A stretch of 64,000 nucleotides of DNA from NCBI RefSeq assembly GCF_014648135.1, contig NZ_BMQN01000003.1:124001-188000 (forward strand), read 5' to 3'. Positions 1 through 14,117 of the stretch are shown piece after piece; position 1 is the first letter of the stretch; every line of letters begins with the position of its first letter. Source of the stretch: Deinococcus sedimenti. Its GTDB lineage: Bacteria; Deinococcota; Deinococci; Deinococcales; Deinococcaceae. The notes beneath the pieces were generated by a model that did no database searches, was not told the DNA's origin, and saw only the letters and a program-made list of their open reading frames with translations. Position numbers and translations under genes: made by a program.

Positions 1-1736
1 TGACCGAACGACTGCGCGACCTCACGCAGCTCAGCCGCCTGCTCGGTGACCGCGCCGCGCCCCGGCGCCCGCTGCTGGACAGCCTCAAGTCGGCGTTCCC
101 CAGTTACGCCTGGATCGGCGTGACCGACCCCACCGGGCGGGTGCTGGCCGCGACGGGCGGCCTGCTCGAAGGGCAGGACGTCTCCGCCCGGCCCTGGTTC
201 CAGCGTGGCCGCGAGGGCCCCTGGCTGGGCGACGTGCACGAGGCGAAACTGCTGGCCCGGCTCCTGCCGCCCGCCGCGGACGGCCCCCGCCGGTTCGTGG
301 ACGTCACCGTGCCGCTGCGCGACCCGCAGGGCCGACTCAGCGGCGTGCTGGGCGCCCACCTGGACTGGGCGTGGGTGCAGGAGGCCCGCGCCGACCTGGT
401 GCGGCAGCTTGACCCGGAATCCGGCGTCACGATCCGCCTGATCAGCGCGGCCGGACAGGTGCTGATCGGCCCGCCGAGACCGGCGCGGCCCACCGGCGCC
501 GTGGTGGCGTCCAGTGGGCTGCCGGACGGCACGCTGCTGGGCTGGCAGGTCGAGGTCAGCCAGCCCGCCGCGCTGGCCTACGCGGACCTGACGCGCTTCC
601 GCCGCGCGGCGCTGACCGCGCAGGCCCTGCTGACCGCGCTGTTCGCGGCGCTGGGCGTGGTGGTCGCCGGGCGCCTGACGCGGCCGCTGCAGCAGCTGCG
701 CGGCGCGGCCACCCAGGTGCAGACCGGCGCGCGGGACGTCCGCATTCCGCAGGTCGGGGAGTACGAGGAGGCCCGGCGGCTGGCCGCGGCGCTGCAGCAC
801 CTGCTGGACACGCTGCGCACCCACGAACGCGGCCTGGAGGACCGGATCGCGCAGCGGACCCGTGAGCTGGAGGAACGCACCCGCGAGGCCGAGGCGCTCG
901 CCGCCCTGGCCGCCCTGGCGGCGGCGGACGGGCGGGTCGTGCAGGCCGCCGTGGACGCGGCCGGCATCCTGAGGGCGGCGCTGGAACTGCCGGCCGCGGC
1001 GCTGGTGAGCCCCGCCATGCCCACCCAGAGCCGCGTGTTCCCCGCGTCGGGCGCGCCGTGGCCGGCACCGCCGGCGTCGTGGTCCGCGCAGGGCGGGTCG
1101 GCCCCGCCCGGCTGGCCGGACGCGGTGACGCTGCTGCCCCTGCCGACCGGGCCGCAGGAGAGGCTGCTGCTGCTGCTGCCGGTCCGGCCGGGGGTGGGAG
1201 CGCGGCTGACGTTGGCCGCGCAGCAGGCAGTGCGGGTGCGGGCCGAACGGACCCGGGCGCTGGACATCCTGAACCGCGCCGCGCATCAGGACGCCCTGAC
1301 GGGGCTGCATAACCGCCGGGCGCTGGATGACGACCTGCACGCGTTGGCTCAGCGGCCGTCGACGCTGGTCGTCATGGACCTCGACGGCCTCAAGCGGTTG
1401 AATGACCGTGAAGGGCACGCGGTGGGCGACGCGCTGCTGCGGTCGTTCGCGCTGGCCCTGACGCGGGCGTTCCCGCAGGGCCGGGTGTACCGGATGGGCG
1501 GTGACGAGTTCGCGGTGCTGCTGGACGGAACCCTGAGCGACGAGGACCTGAACGGCGCCGTGATCCGCGCGGTCAAGGGCACCCGGCAGAGCGGCTTCGA
1601 CATGGACGCCAGCGCCGGGTTCGCCCGCCTGCCGGACGACGAGGCGCAGGGCACCCACCTGATCCGCCTGGCCGACCAGCGGATGTACGCGGTGAAACGG
1701 GCCCGGCAGGCGCAGCGGTTCCTCACGCCGCCCTGA
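1..1736 (+). CDS. Membrane diguanylate cyclase (Cache-TM-HAMP-GGDEF), 5'-truncated
   Basis: Predicted to make cyclic di-GMP from GTP at the inner membrane. The frame is open from the window edge, so the N-terminus is missing; the GTG at 120 is internal to a Cache-like extracellular sensor (motifs YAWIGVTDPTG and RPWFQRG). A single visible membrane helix at about nt 600-680 is followed by HAMP (RLTRPLQQLRGAA), a coiled coil, a weak GAF-like stretch and a GGDEF domain. The catalytic GGDEF is intact at nt 1497-1511. The inhibitory RxxD site five residues upstream is absent, so product feedback may be lost. A first membrane helix is expected upstream. Function is confident; ligand unknown. Confidence 0.9.
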   Translation, partial: TERLRDLTQLSRLLGDRAAPRRPLLDSLKSAFPSYAWIGVTDPTGRVLAATGGLLEGQDVSARPWFQRGREGPWLGDVHEAKLLARLLPPAADGPRRFVDVTVPLRDPQGRLSGVLGAHLDWAWVQEARADLVRQLDPESGVTIRLISAAGQVLIGPPRPARPTGAVVASSGLPDGTLLGWQVEVSQPAALAYADLTRFRRAALTAQALLTALFAALGVVVAGRLTRPLQQLRGAATQVQTGARDVRIPQVGEYEEARRLAAALQHLLDTLRTHERGLEDRIAQRTRELEERTREAEALAALAALAAADGRVVQAAVDAAGILRAALELPAAALVSPAMPTQSRVFPASGAPWPAPPASWSAQGGSAPPGWPDAVTLLPLPTGPQERLLLLLPVRPGVGARLTLAAQQAVRVRAERTRALDILNRAAHQDALTGLHNRRALDDDLHALAQRPSTLVVMDLDGLKRLNDREGHAVGDALLRSFALALTRAFPQGRVYRMGGDEFAVLLDGTLSDEDLNGAVIRAVKGTRQSGFDMDASAGFARLPDDEAQGTHLIRLADQRMYAVKRARQAQRFLTPP

Positions 1737-1792
1737 AGCATGCAGGGTGGGCGGCGGTCCACACTCCGGTGTTCACCCCCCGGACGCGGCTT

Positions 1793-2209
1793 TCAGGTCG
1801 CGTCGATCCAGGCGCTGAGTGTGCCTTTCGGCGCGGCGCCCACCTGCCGTCCGGCCAGCTGCCCGTTCCGGAACAGCAGCAGGGTGGGAATGCCCTGCAC
1901 CTGATACTGCCCCGGGGCGTGGGGGTGGTCGTCGACGTTGACCTTCACGACCTTGAGCTTCCCGGCACGTTCGCGCGCGAGGTCTTCCAGCACGGGACCG
2001 ATGACGCGGCAGGGACCGCACCAGGGCGCCCAGAAGTCCACGAGGACCGGCACGCCCGCCTGCACGTCCTGCGTGAAGGTGGCGTCGGTGCCCTGGATCA
2101 GCCAGGGCAGCGCCGCGCCGCAGCGGGCGCAGGTTGGCACCTGCCCGGCGGGGACGGTGGTCACGCGGTTCTTCGCGCCGCACGCGGCGCAGGTCAGCAC
2201 GTCGCTCAT
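1793..2209 (-). CDS. trxC: Thioredoxin 2 (zinc-finger thioredoxin)
   Basis: Cytoplasmic disulfide reductase of 138 residues. The N-terminus carries two CxxC pairs (CAACG and CARCG), the zinc-binding extension that separates thioredoxin 2 (TrxC) from thioredoxin 1. The thioredoxin fold follows, with the active site WCGPC and the cis-proline motif GIPTLLLF. The ATG at 2209 was chosen because [10 protein letters not shown] is the typical TrxC start; longer upstream frames are shadows. A CATACT box seven bases before the ATG could drive a leaderless transcript. It is convergent with the diguanylate cyclase and divergent from the DUF305 gene. The family is clear; the role in oxidative stress is known for the family and is not shown here. 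Confidence 0.92.
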   Translation of the reverse strand: MSDVLTCAACGAKNRVTTVPAGQVPTCARCGAALPWLIQGTDATFTQDVQAGVPVLVDFWAPWCGPCRVIGPVLEDLARERAGKLKVVKVNVDDHPHAPGQYQVQGIPTLLLFRNGQLAGRQVGAAPKGTLSAWIDAT

Positions 2210-2271
2210 GCCTCCGAGTATGCGCGCCGCGCGGCCAGGGCGCGCTTTACGGAAACTGAACACTGGCCCGC

Positions 2272-2277
2272 TAGGGT
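2272..2277 (+). promoter_or_regulatory. -10 box of a leaderless promoter for the DUF305 gene
   Basis: TAGGGT lies seven bases before the ATG at 2285, the spacing expected if transcription starts at or next to the start codon. No convincing -35 box is seen and no Shine-Dalgarno sequence precedes the ATG, which supports the leaderless reading. Confidence 0.45.
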
Positions 2278-2284
2278 GGGCGGC

Positions 2285-2848
2285 ATGAATAAGATCCTGA
2301 CCCTCCTGCTGGCCGCGTCCCTGAGCGTCTCCCCTGCCCTGGCTCAGATGGATCACTCCGGGCATGCCATGACGGGCGTGGCGGGCACCAGCGGGCCGAA
2401 CCTGATAGCCATGAGCGGGAAGGCGTTCGACCGGGCGTACCTGAGCATGATGATCGCGCATCATCAGGGCGCGCTCGACATGGCGCGCGCCGCGCAGCCG
2501 CGCCTGAAAGACGCGAAGGTGAAGGCGTGGGCGGCGGCCGTGATCAAGGACCAGACCCGGGAGATCACGCAGATGAACACGTGGCTCAAGGCGCTGGGCG
2601 GGGTGGACGGAGCGGCGCGCATGCACATGCAGGGCATGATGGCGGGCATGATCGCGCCCATGAAGACGGCGGCGGATGCGGACCGGGCGTTCGTGCAGGG
2701 CATGCTCCCGCACCATCAGGGCGCGCTGGAGATGGCGGGCGGGGCGCTGCAGCGCAGCAGTGACGCGCGGGTGCTGAAACTGTCGCGCGACATCGTGCGG
2801 GCTCAGGCGGAGGAGATGTACCAGTACCGCCTGTGGCTGCTGCGCTGA
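2285..2848 (+). CDS. DUF305 family secreted protein
   Basis: Protein of 187 residues with a signal peptide ([21 protein letters not shown]) and two DUF305 half-repeats, each with an HHQGAL(D/E)MA motif (nt about 2458 and 2710). DUF305 proteins adopt a ferritin-like four-helix fold, and the paired histidines and nearby Met/His residues suggest metal binding, often copper, outside the membrane. The Met/His-rich linker (HMQGMMAGM) fits that. It sits directly ahead of a two-component pair, but a separate -10 box precedes the regulator, so co-transcription is uncertain. Metal specificity is inference. Confidence 0.85.
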   Translation: MNKILTLLLAASLSVSPALAQMDHSGHAMTGVAGTSGPNLIAMSGKAFDRAYLSMMIAHHQGALDMARAAQPRLKDAKVKAWAAAVIKDQTREITQMNTWLKALGGVDGAARMHMQGMMAGMIAPMKTAADADRAFVQGMLPHHQGALEMAGGALQRSSDARVLKLSRDIVRAQAEEMYQYRLWLLR

Positions 2849-2853
2849 GCCGC

Positions 2854-2859
2854 TAGGCT
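2854..2859 (+). promoter_or_regulatory. Candidate -10 box for the response regulator
   Basis: TAGGCT lies eight bases before the ATG at 2868, the same arrangement as upstream of the preceding gene. No strong -35 box was found. Confidence 0.35.
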
Positions 2860-2867
2860 GGGTGGTC

Positions 2868-3532
<665 letters not shown>

Positions 3533-3536
<4 letters not shown>

Positions 3537-4633
3537 AGCTGTTCCCGCGTCTGTTCCTGGCGCACCTGCTGGCGATCCTGGTGGCGCTGGGGGCGCTGCT
3601 GCTGGTGGCGGAACTGACGCTGCCGGGCGTGTATCAGCATCACGTGGACCAGATGGTGCAGGCCATGGGGGACCGGGGGCGTTCCCTGCGGCCGGACCTG
3701 GAGGCCGGCATGCGGGGCGCACTGAACGGGGCGCTGCTGCTGGCGCTGCCGTTCGCGGCGGGTGCGGCGGCCGTGACGGCGCTCGTCACGTCGCGGCGGG
3801 TGGTGCGGTCGGTGGCGCTGCTGGGTGACGGCAGCCGGGACCTGGCGGGCGGGCAGTACGCGCGGCGCCTGCCGGAATCGGGACGGGATGAACTGGCGGA
3901 CCTGGCGCGGAACTTCAACCGGCTGGCGGCGGCGCTGGAACGGGTGGAGCAGGACCGCGTGGCGCTGATCGGCGAGGTGGGGCATGAGCTGCGCACGCCG
4001 CTGGCGGCCCTGCGGGGGTACAGCGAGGCCCTGTCTGACGGGGTGCTGACGCCAGCGGCGGTGTCGCCCGCCATCGAGCGGGAGGTGCGCTGTCTCGAGC
4101 GGCTGGCGCAGGATCTGAGTCTGGTTTCACGGGCGGAGGCGGGGCACGTGGAGTTGCAGGTGCGGCCGCTGCCGGTGCAGGAGCTGCTCGACGCGGCGCG
4201 GGACCGCTTCGCGGAGGTGTTCGTGGCGCGGGACGTGCAGTTGACGCTGCCCGGGTCCCCCGCGTGGGTCATGGCCAACCCGCAGCGGGCGGGACAGGTG
4301 CTGGCGAACCTGCTGCACAACGCGGCGCGGCACACCCCGGCGGGCGGGTCGGTGCGTGTGACGGTCGAGGACGCGGGGTCGGGCGTGGCCGTCACGGTGC
4401 GGGACACCGGGCCGGGCATCCCGCCGGAGCACTTGGAGCGGATCTTCGAGCGCTTCTACCGGGTGAACGAGGCCCGCACGCGCGGTGAGGGGAGCGGGGT
4501 GGGCCTGACGATCGCGCGGGCGCTGGCGCGGCGGATGGGCGGGGACCTGACGGTCACGTCGGGCGGGGACGGAAGTGCGTTCCGGTTCGTGCTGGCGCGC
4601 GCGGCGCCCGGTTCCTGGCCCGCGCGGTCCTGA
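3533..4633 (+). CDS. Sensor histidine kinase (TM-TM-HAMP-HisKA-HATPase)
   Basis: Membrane histidine kinase of 366 residues and partner of the preceding regulator. Membrane helices lie at about residues 5-28 and 65-88, leaving only about 36 extracellular residues, so a short periplasmic or intramembrane signal is likely. HAMP follows, then the H box with H151 (GHELRTPLAAL), and a Bergerat-fold ATPase with N, G1 and G2 boxes (NLLHNAARH, DTGPGIP, GSGVGLTIA). All catalytic elements are present. It starts with GTG inside the regulator's stop codon. Signal unknown. Confidence 0.92.
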
Positions 4634-4663
4634 CCGCAGGAGTCACAGCGGTGGGATCGGCAG

Positions 4664-7660
4664 TCAGTGAGTGTGCGGACTGCCGCTGGACGCCGGCACG
4701 TCGGGCCGGTGGGTGAGCTGGGCCGGGTCGGGGGCGGGCCAGCCGAGCACCTGCTGCTCGAATGCCGGGCCGGGCAGCGGGCGCGCCAAGAAGTACCCCT
4801 GCAGGTAATCGCCCTCGACTGCCTCCACGAACGCCACCTGCACCTCCCGTTCCAGGCCTTCCACGGTGACGTGCAGTTTCAGGGCGTGCGCCATTAGGAT
4901 GATCGCCCGCACGATCTTCGCGGCCGCGCCGGTCCCCTCCCCGAGGTCGTGCACGAACGACCGGTCGATCTTCAGGCCGTGCAGCGGCAGGCGGTGCAGG
5001 TAGCTCAGGCTGCTGTACCCGGTGCCGAAGTCGTCGAGGCTCAGGTGCACGCCCAGGCCGTGCAGCTGCTCGAGGGTCTCGGCGGCGTTCGGCACGTCGA
5101 GCAGGACCGACTCGGTGATTTCGAGGGTCAACAGGGCCGGGTTGAGGCGGCTGGCGTTCAGGGCGTCGGTGACGTGCTGCAGCAGGTCCGGCGCCCAGAA
5201 CTGCCGGGCGCTGAGGTTCACGTTGACGCGCAGGCCGGGGTGGGTGGCCTGCCAGCGGGCGGCCTGCCGGGCCGCTTCGCACAGCACCCACGCGCCGATG
5301 GGGACGATCAGGCCGGTGCTTTCGGCCAGGGGGATGAAGTCGGCGGGGCTGATCAGGCCTCGGGTGGGGTGGCGCCAGCGCAGGAGGGCTTCGGCGGCGA
5401 CGGGGTGGCGCGCGCCGGCCTGGAAGAGGCCCTGGTAGTGCAGTTCGAATTCCTGGCCGGTCAGGGCGGTGTGCAGGTCGCTTTCCAGGCTGATGACGGG
5501 CGTGCCCTTGGTGGCGTGGGGGTCGAAGGTCGCCACGGTACGGCCGGCGCGTTTGGCGTCGTACATGGCCATGTCGGCCTGGCTGAGCAGGACTTCGGCT
5601 TCCTGCCCCTGGACTGGCGCGAAGGTCAGGCCCAGGCTGCAGGACATGAACAGCGGCTGGCCGGACACCATGAACGGTTCGTGGAAGACGTCGTCGATGC
5701 GGCGTTTGATGCCGGTCTCGAAGCGCTCGCGGTTGGTGAAGGGCAGCAGGAGGGTGAATTCGTCGCCGCCCATGCGGGCCAGTACGTCGGAGGGCCGCAG
5801 CGCGCGGCGCAGCCGGACGCCGACCTGCCGCAGCAGTTCGTCGCCGGCGGTGTGGCCGAGGGTGTCGTTGACGTGTTTGAAGCGGTTCAGGTCGAGCATG
5901 CCCACGGCGAGCTGAGCGCTGCCGGCGGCGCGGTGGGTTTCGCTCAGCGCGCGGCGCAGGTGCTCGAGGTACAGGGCGCGGTTGGGCAGGCCGGTCAGGC
6001 CGTCGAACAGGGCCATGCGCTGCAGCTGCTGCTGCGCGGCGCGGCGGTCGAGGAGGGTGGCGGCGAACTCCAGGATGTCGTGCAGGCTGCGCTGCTCGCT
6101 GGCGGTGGGGGCGCCGGTGTGGACGCTGAACAGCGTGAAGACGCCCAGGGTGTCCTGGCCGTCGGCGCTGCAGATGGGCAGGACCCACAGGCTGCGCAGG
6201 TCGTTGCGTAGCAGCAGGTCGCCCATGCGGACCTCGGTGGAGTCGGCGATGTTCTCGATGATCACGGGCTGGCCGGTGCGGACGGCGGTCTGGGTGACGC
6301 CGACCGGTTCGGTCAGGTCGATGGTGCGCCGCTGGGCGGTGATGTATTCGCGCACTTCGGCGGGCAGGACGGCGCTGCTGGCGGCCAGCGTGAGCTGCTG
6401 GTCGTGTTTCAGCCAGGCGGTGGGGGCGCGGGTGGGGAAGGAGAGGGCCAGCAGCTGGCACAGGCCGTCGAGGACGTCCTCGATGGGACGGCCGGCGCTG
6501 GTGAGTTCCAGGACGTTGCGGCGCGCCTCCTCGAACTGGGTGCGGCGCACGTCGGCCGTCACGTCGCGCTGCACGCTGACCCAGTGCGTGTACCAGCCGC
6601 GTTCGTCCGCGACGGGCACGATGCTCAGGTTCACCCAGATGGGCGTGCCGTCCTTGCGGTAGTTCAGGACGGTCTCGTTGACCTTGCGCCAGCGGCGCAG
6701 CCGGTCGCTGATGCGGGCCAGGACGGCGCGGTCGGTGTCGGGGCCCTGTAGGATGCGGGGGGTCTGTCCGATGATCTCGTCGGGGGTGTAGCCGGTCGCG
6801 CGGGTGAACGCGGCGTTGACGTACACCACGCGGGGACCGGGGTAGAGCGAGGGGTTGGCTTCGGCGATCACCACGGCGTCCTGGGCGGAGACGGCGACGG
6901 ATTCCAGCAGGCGCAGCCGCTCGCGTTCGTGCCGGGCGCGGGTGACGTCGCGCAGGACGATGGTGACGCCGCCGGGGCTGTGGTGGACGCGGCCGTCGAA
7001 CCAGCGTCCGGTCTCGTCGCTGAGGTCCACGCTGCGGCGCTCTCCGCTGGCGAGCACCTCTTCCACGGCGAGGTGCAGGCTGGTGCGGCACAGCCATCCC
7101 GGCAGGGGGTGGTAGACGCGCGCGCCCAGTTGCCGCTCGGCTTCCTCGTTGACGTACATGAGTTCGCAGTCGTGGTCGAGGGCCATCACGGCGTCGTCGA
7201 GGCTGCTCAGGACGGCCGCCATGCGTTCGCGGGACGCCTGGAGTTCCCGTTGCAGCCGGAACTTCTCGACGGCGCGGTCCACGCCGCGCTGCAGGAGTTC
7301 AGCCGACAGGCTTCCCTTGTTCAGGTAGTCCTGCGCGCCGGCCTGCAGGGCGTCCACGGCGATCTGCTCTCCGGCCGCGCCGGTCAGCAGGACCACGGCG
7401 CAGGGGGGGTGGTGGTCCCGCAGGAATTCCACTCCGGTCATGTCCGGCAGGTTGTAGTCCAGCAGGATGCAGTCCGGTGGGGTGGCCGCGGCGCGCAGCC
7501 ACGCCAGGCCGTCCTCGCCGAGCGGGCAGTGGTGAATGCGCACGGTCCGGGGGTTGCCGCGGCGCAGCAGCCGCAGGTACAGCTCGGCGTCCTCCGGGCT
7601 GTCGTCCACGATCAGGACTGACAGGTCAGCGGGGGCTTCGGTGTCAGTCGGGGGCGTCAT
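4664..7660 (-). CDS. REC-PAS-PAS-GAF-GGDEF-EAL c-di-GMP protein
   Basis: Soluble protein of 998 residues combining a receiver domain (about 13-135, DDSPED and the phospho-acceptor in LDYNLPD), two PAS domains (about 150-375), a GAF domain (about 390-540), GGDEF (about 550-715) and EAL (about 730-980). The cyclase motif GGDEF is intact, with an RxxD inhibitory site (RPSD) five residues before it. The phosphodiesterase motif EALLRW is intact, as are later EAL signatures (LDDFGTGYSS). It could therefore make or break c-di-GMP; in many such proteins one half is regulatory, and sequence alone does not decide. It is convergent with the two-component pair. Confidence 0.92.
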   Translation of the reverse strand: MTPPTDTEAPADLSVLIVDDSPEDAELYLRLLRRGNPRTVRIHHCPLGEDGLAWLRAAATPPDCILLDYNLPDMTGVEFLRDHHPPCAVVLLTGAAGEQIAVDALQAGAQDYLNKGSLSAELLQRGVDRAVEKFRLQRELQASRERMAAVLSSLDDAVMALDHDCELMYVNEEAERQLGARVYHPLPGWLCRTSLHLAVEEVLASGERRSVDLSDETGRWFDGRVHHSPGGVTIVLRDVTRARHERERLRLLESVAVSAQDAVVIAEANPSLYPGPRVVYVNAAFTRATGYTPDEIIGQTPRILQGPDTDRAVLARISDRLRRWRKVNETVLNYRKDGTPIWVNLSIVPVADERGWYTHWVSVQRDVTADVRRTQFEEARRNVLELTSAGRPIEDVLDGLCQLLALSFPTRAPTAWLKHDQQLTLAASSAVLPAEVREYITAQRRTIDLTEPVGVTQTAVRTGQPVIIENIADSTEVRMGDLLLRNDLRSLWVLPICSADGQDTLGVFTLFSVHTGAPTASEQRSLHDILEFAATLLDRRAAQQQLQRMALFDGLTGLPNRALYLEHLRRALSETHRAAGSAQLAVGMLDLNRFKHVNDTLGHTAGDELLRQVGVRLRRALRPSDVLARMGGDEFTLLLPFTNRERFETGIKRRIDDVFHEPFMVSGQPLFMSCSLGLTFAPVQGQEAEVLLSQADMAMYDAKRAGRTVATFDPHATKGTPVISLESDLHTALTGQEFELHYQGLFQAGARHPVAAEALLRWRHPTRGLISPADFIPLAESTGLIVPIGAWVLCEAARQAARWQATHPGLRVNVNLSARQFWAPDLLQHVTDALNASRLNPALLTLEITESVLLDVPNAAETLEQLHGLGVHLSLDDFGTGYSSLSYLHRLPLHGLKIDRSFVHDLGEGTGAAAKIVRAIILMAHALKLHVTVEGLEREVQVAFVEAVEGDYLQGYFLARPLPGPAFEQQVLGWPAPDPAQLTHRPDVPASSGSPHTH

Positions 7661-7739
7661 ACCCTGATCGTACGCACGGTCTATTTCAGGAGCGTTTCAA
7701 GCGGGCCGCATGAATGCCGGTGCGGGCGCCGGGGCGCAT

Positions 7740-8192
7740 TCAGTCGGCGCCGTGGGGGACCGGGGCACCCGGCGGGTCCGGGGGGGCGGTGCGGGCGCCG
7801 CGCCAGTACTCGATGAGGTGCAGCACCTGCCGCTCGAGTTCACTCTGAAGCAGCGGTTTGACCAGGTACCCCGAGGCGTGTTCGGCGTACGCGGCGCGGA
7901 TGTCGGCCGGAGCGGCGCTGATCGTCAGGATGACCACGGGAATGCCGCGCGTTCGGGGTTCGGCTTTCAGGCGGCGCAGCACGCTCAGCCCGCCGTCGCC
8001 GGGCAGGAACAGGTCCAGCAGGATCAGGTGTGGGGTGGGGGCGTCGGGCCGGGTGAGGTGGGCGGTGGCGGCCTCCGCCGTCTGGGCCACCGAGAGCTGC
8101 ACGTCGCTGAACTGCGATTCGATCGCGTCCTGCAGCAGCAGCAGGTCGGTGAGGTGGTCATCAATGATCAGCAGATGGAACGGCGTGGTCAT
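7740..8192 (-). CDS. Single-domain response regulator, Rcp1-like
   Basis: Stand-alone receiver domain of 150 residues with acidic pair D11-D12, phosphorylation site D60 (LILLDLFLPG) and lysine in YLVKPL. The sequence MTTPFHLLIIDD with a long hydrophobic helix 1 resembles Rcp1, the phosphotransfer partner of cyanobacterial and deinococcal phytochromes and PAS kinases. There is no output domain, so it probably acts by phosphorelay or protein contact. The ATG at 8192 was chosen because the fold begins there; the upstream 30 codons in frame look non-coding. A phytochrome gene is not in the window. The likely partners are the kinases at 8405-15718. Confidence 0.85.
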   Translation of the reverse strand: MTTPFHLLIIDDHLTDLLLLQDAIESQFSDVQLSVAQTAEAATAHLTRPDAPTPHLILLDLFLPGDGGLSVLRRLKAEPRTRGIPVVILTISAAPADIRAAYAEHASGYLVKPLLQSELERQVLHLIEYWRGARTAPPDPPGAPVPHGAD

Positions 8193-8404
8193 GATGCCTG
8201 CAGTGTGCTGAGCAGGACATGAAGGTGGATGTGGACCGACCGAAGGGCCCTGCAGGTGGGCGGGGCGTGCGCCGGGGTCCACTGAGCTGCGAATCAGCTA
8301 AAGGCTTCATGAAGTCATCTGCACCACGGACCTTCATGGAATCCCGATCTTAAGCTGGTGAACCCTGCCCTCATCACGTCCTGCCCTTCACGCGGAGGCG
8401 CCGC

Positions 8405-13282
<4,878 letters not shown>

Positions 13283-13289
13283 CCCCGGC

Positions 13290-14117
13290 ATGAGCCACCC
13301 GGACGCGGCCGGGGACATCGAACTGGCCCTGCTGCTCGAAGGCGTGTACCGGGCCACCGGGCACGACTTCCGGCAGTACACGGCAGCGACCGTGCGGCGG
13401 CGCGTGCTGCACGCCATGGCCGCCGAGGACCTGCACTCCATCAGCGAGCTGCAGGGCCGCGTGCTGCGCGACCCGGCCGCCATGCTGCGCCTGCGGGAGA
13501 CGCTGAGCATCAACGTGACCGAGATGTTCCGCGACCCCTCGTTCTTCCGGGCGCTGCGCGACCAGGTGCTGCCCGTGCTGCGCACCCACCCGTTCATCCG
13601 CATCTGGCACGCCGGCTGTTCCAGCGGCGAGGAGGTGTACTCCCTGGCGATCCTGCTGCACGAGGCGGGCCTGCTCGACCGCGCGCGGCTGTACGCGACC
13701 GACATGCACGCCCCGGCCCTGAACGCGGCGCGCAGCGGCATCTACCCGCTGGACAAGATGACCGCCTACGCCGGGAACTACGCGCAGGCGGGCGGGCAGG
13801 GGGACTTCGGGGCGTACTTCACCACGCAGTACGGTCACGCGCTCGTGCGGGCCGACCTGCGGCAGAACATCATCTGGGGGCAGCACAACCTCGCCACGGA
13901 CGGCAGCTTCAACGAGTTCCACCTGATCCTGTGCCGCAACGTCCTGATCTACTTCACGCGCCACCTTCAGGAACAGGTGAAGGCGCTGCTGTGGCACAGC
14001 CTGGCGCCATTCGGCCTGCTGGCGCTGGGCCGGCACGAGAGCATGGACTTCAGCGAGCACGCCAGCCGCTTCAGCACCCTGACCCTCACCGAGAAGCTGT
14101 ACCGGAGGATCGGCTGA
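13290..14117 (+). CDS. cheR: CheR-type protein-glutamate O-methyltransferase
   Basis: S-adenosylmethionine-dependent methyltransferase of 275 residues. It has the CheR N-terminal helical region (LRETLSINVTEMFRDP), the SAM-binding motif (WHAGCSSGEEVYSLAILL) and the LCRNVLIYF motif, all typical. It begins eight bases after the poly-HAMP kinase and its stop codon overlaps the ATG of the next gene, so the three form one operon. No methyl-accepting chemotaxis protein, CheA or CheW is in the window, so the substrate may be the HAMP kinase or a protein elsewhere. Stand-alone CheR near hybrid kinases is common in this phylum; the target is inference. Confidence 0.9.
   Translation: MSHPDAAGDIELALLLEGVYRATGHDFRQYTAATVRRRVLHAMAAEDLHSISELQGRVLRDPAAMLRLRETLSINVTEMFRDPSFFRALRDQVLPVLRTHPFIRIWHAGCSSGEEVYSLAILLHEAGLLDRARLYATDMHAPALNAARSGIYPLDKMTAYAGNYAQAGGQGDFGAYFTTQYGHALVRADLRQNIIWGQHNLATDGSFNEFHLILCRNVLIYFTRHLQEQVKALLWHSLAPFGLLALGRHESMDFSEHASRFSTLTLTEKLYRRIG

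Noticed and set aside
120..1736. GTG at 120 as the true start of the diguanylate cyclase
   Set aside because: The frame is open back to the first base and the sequence before 120 continues the Cache-like domain.
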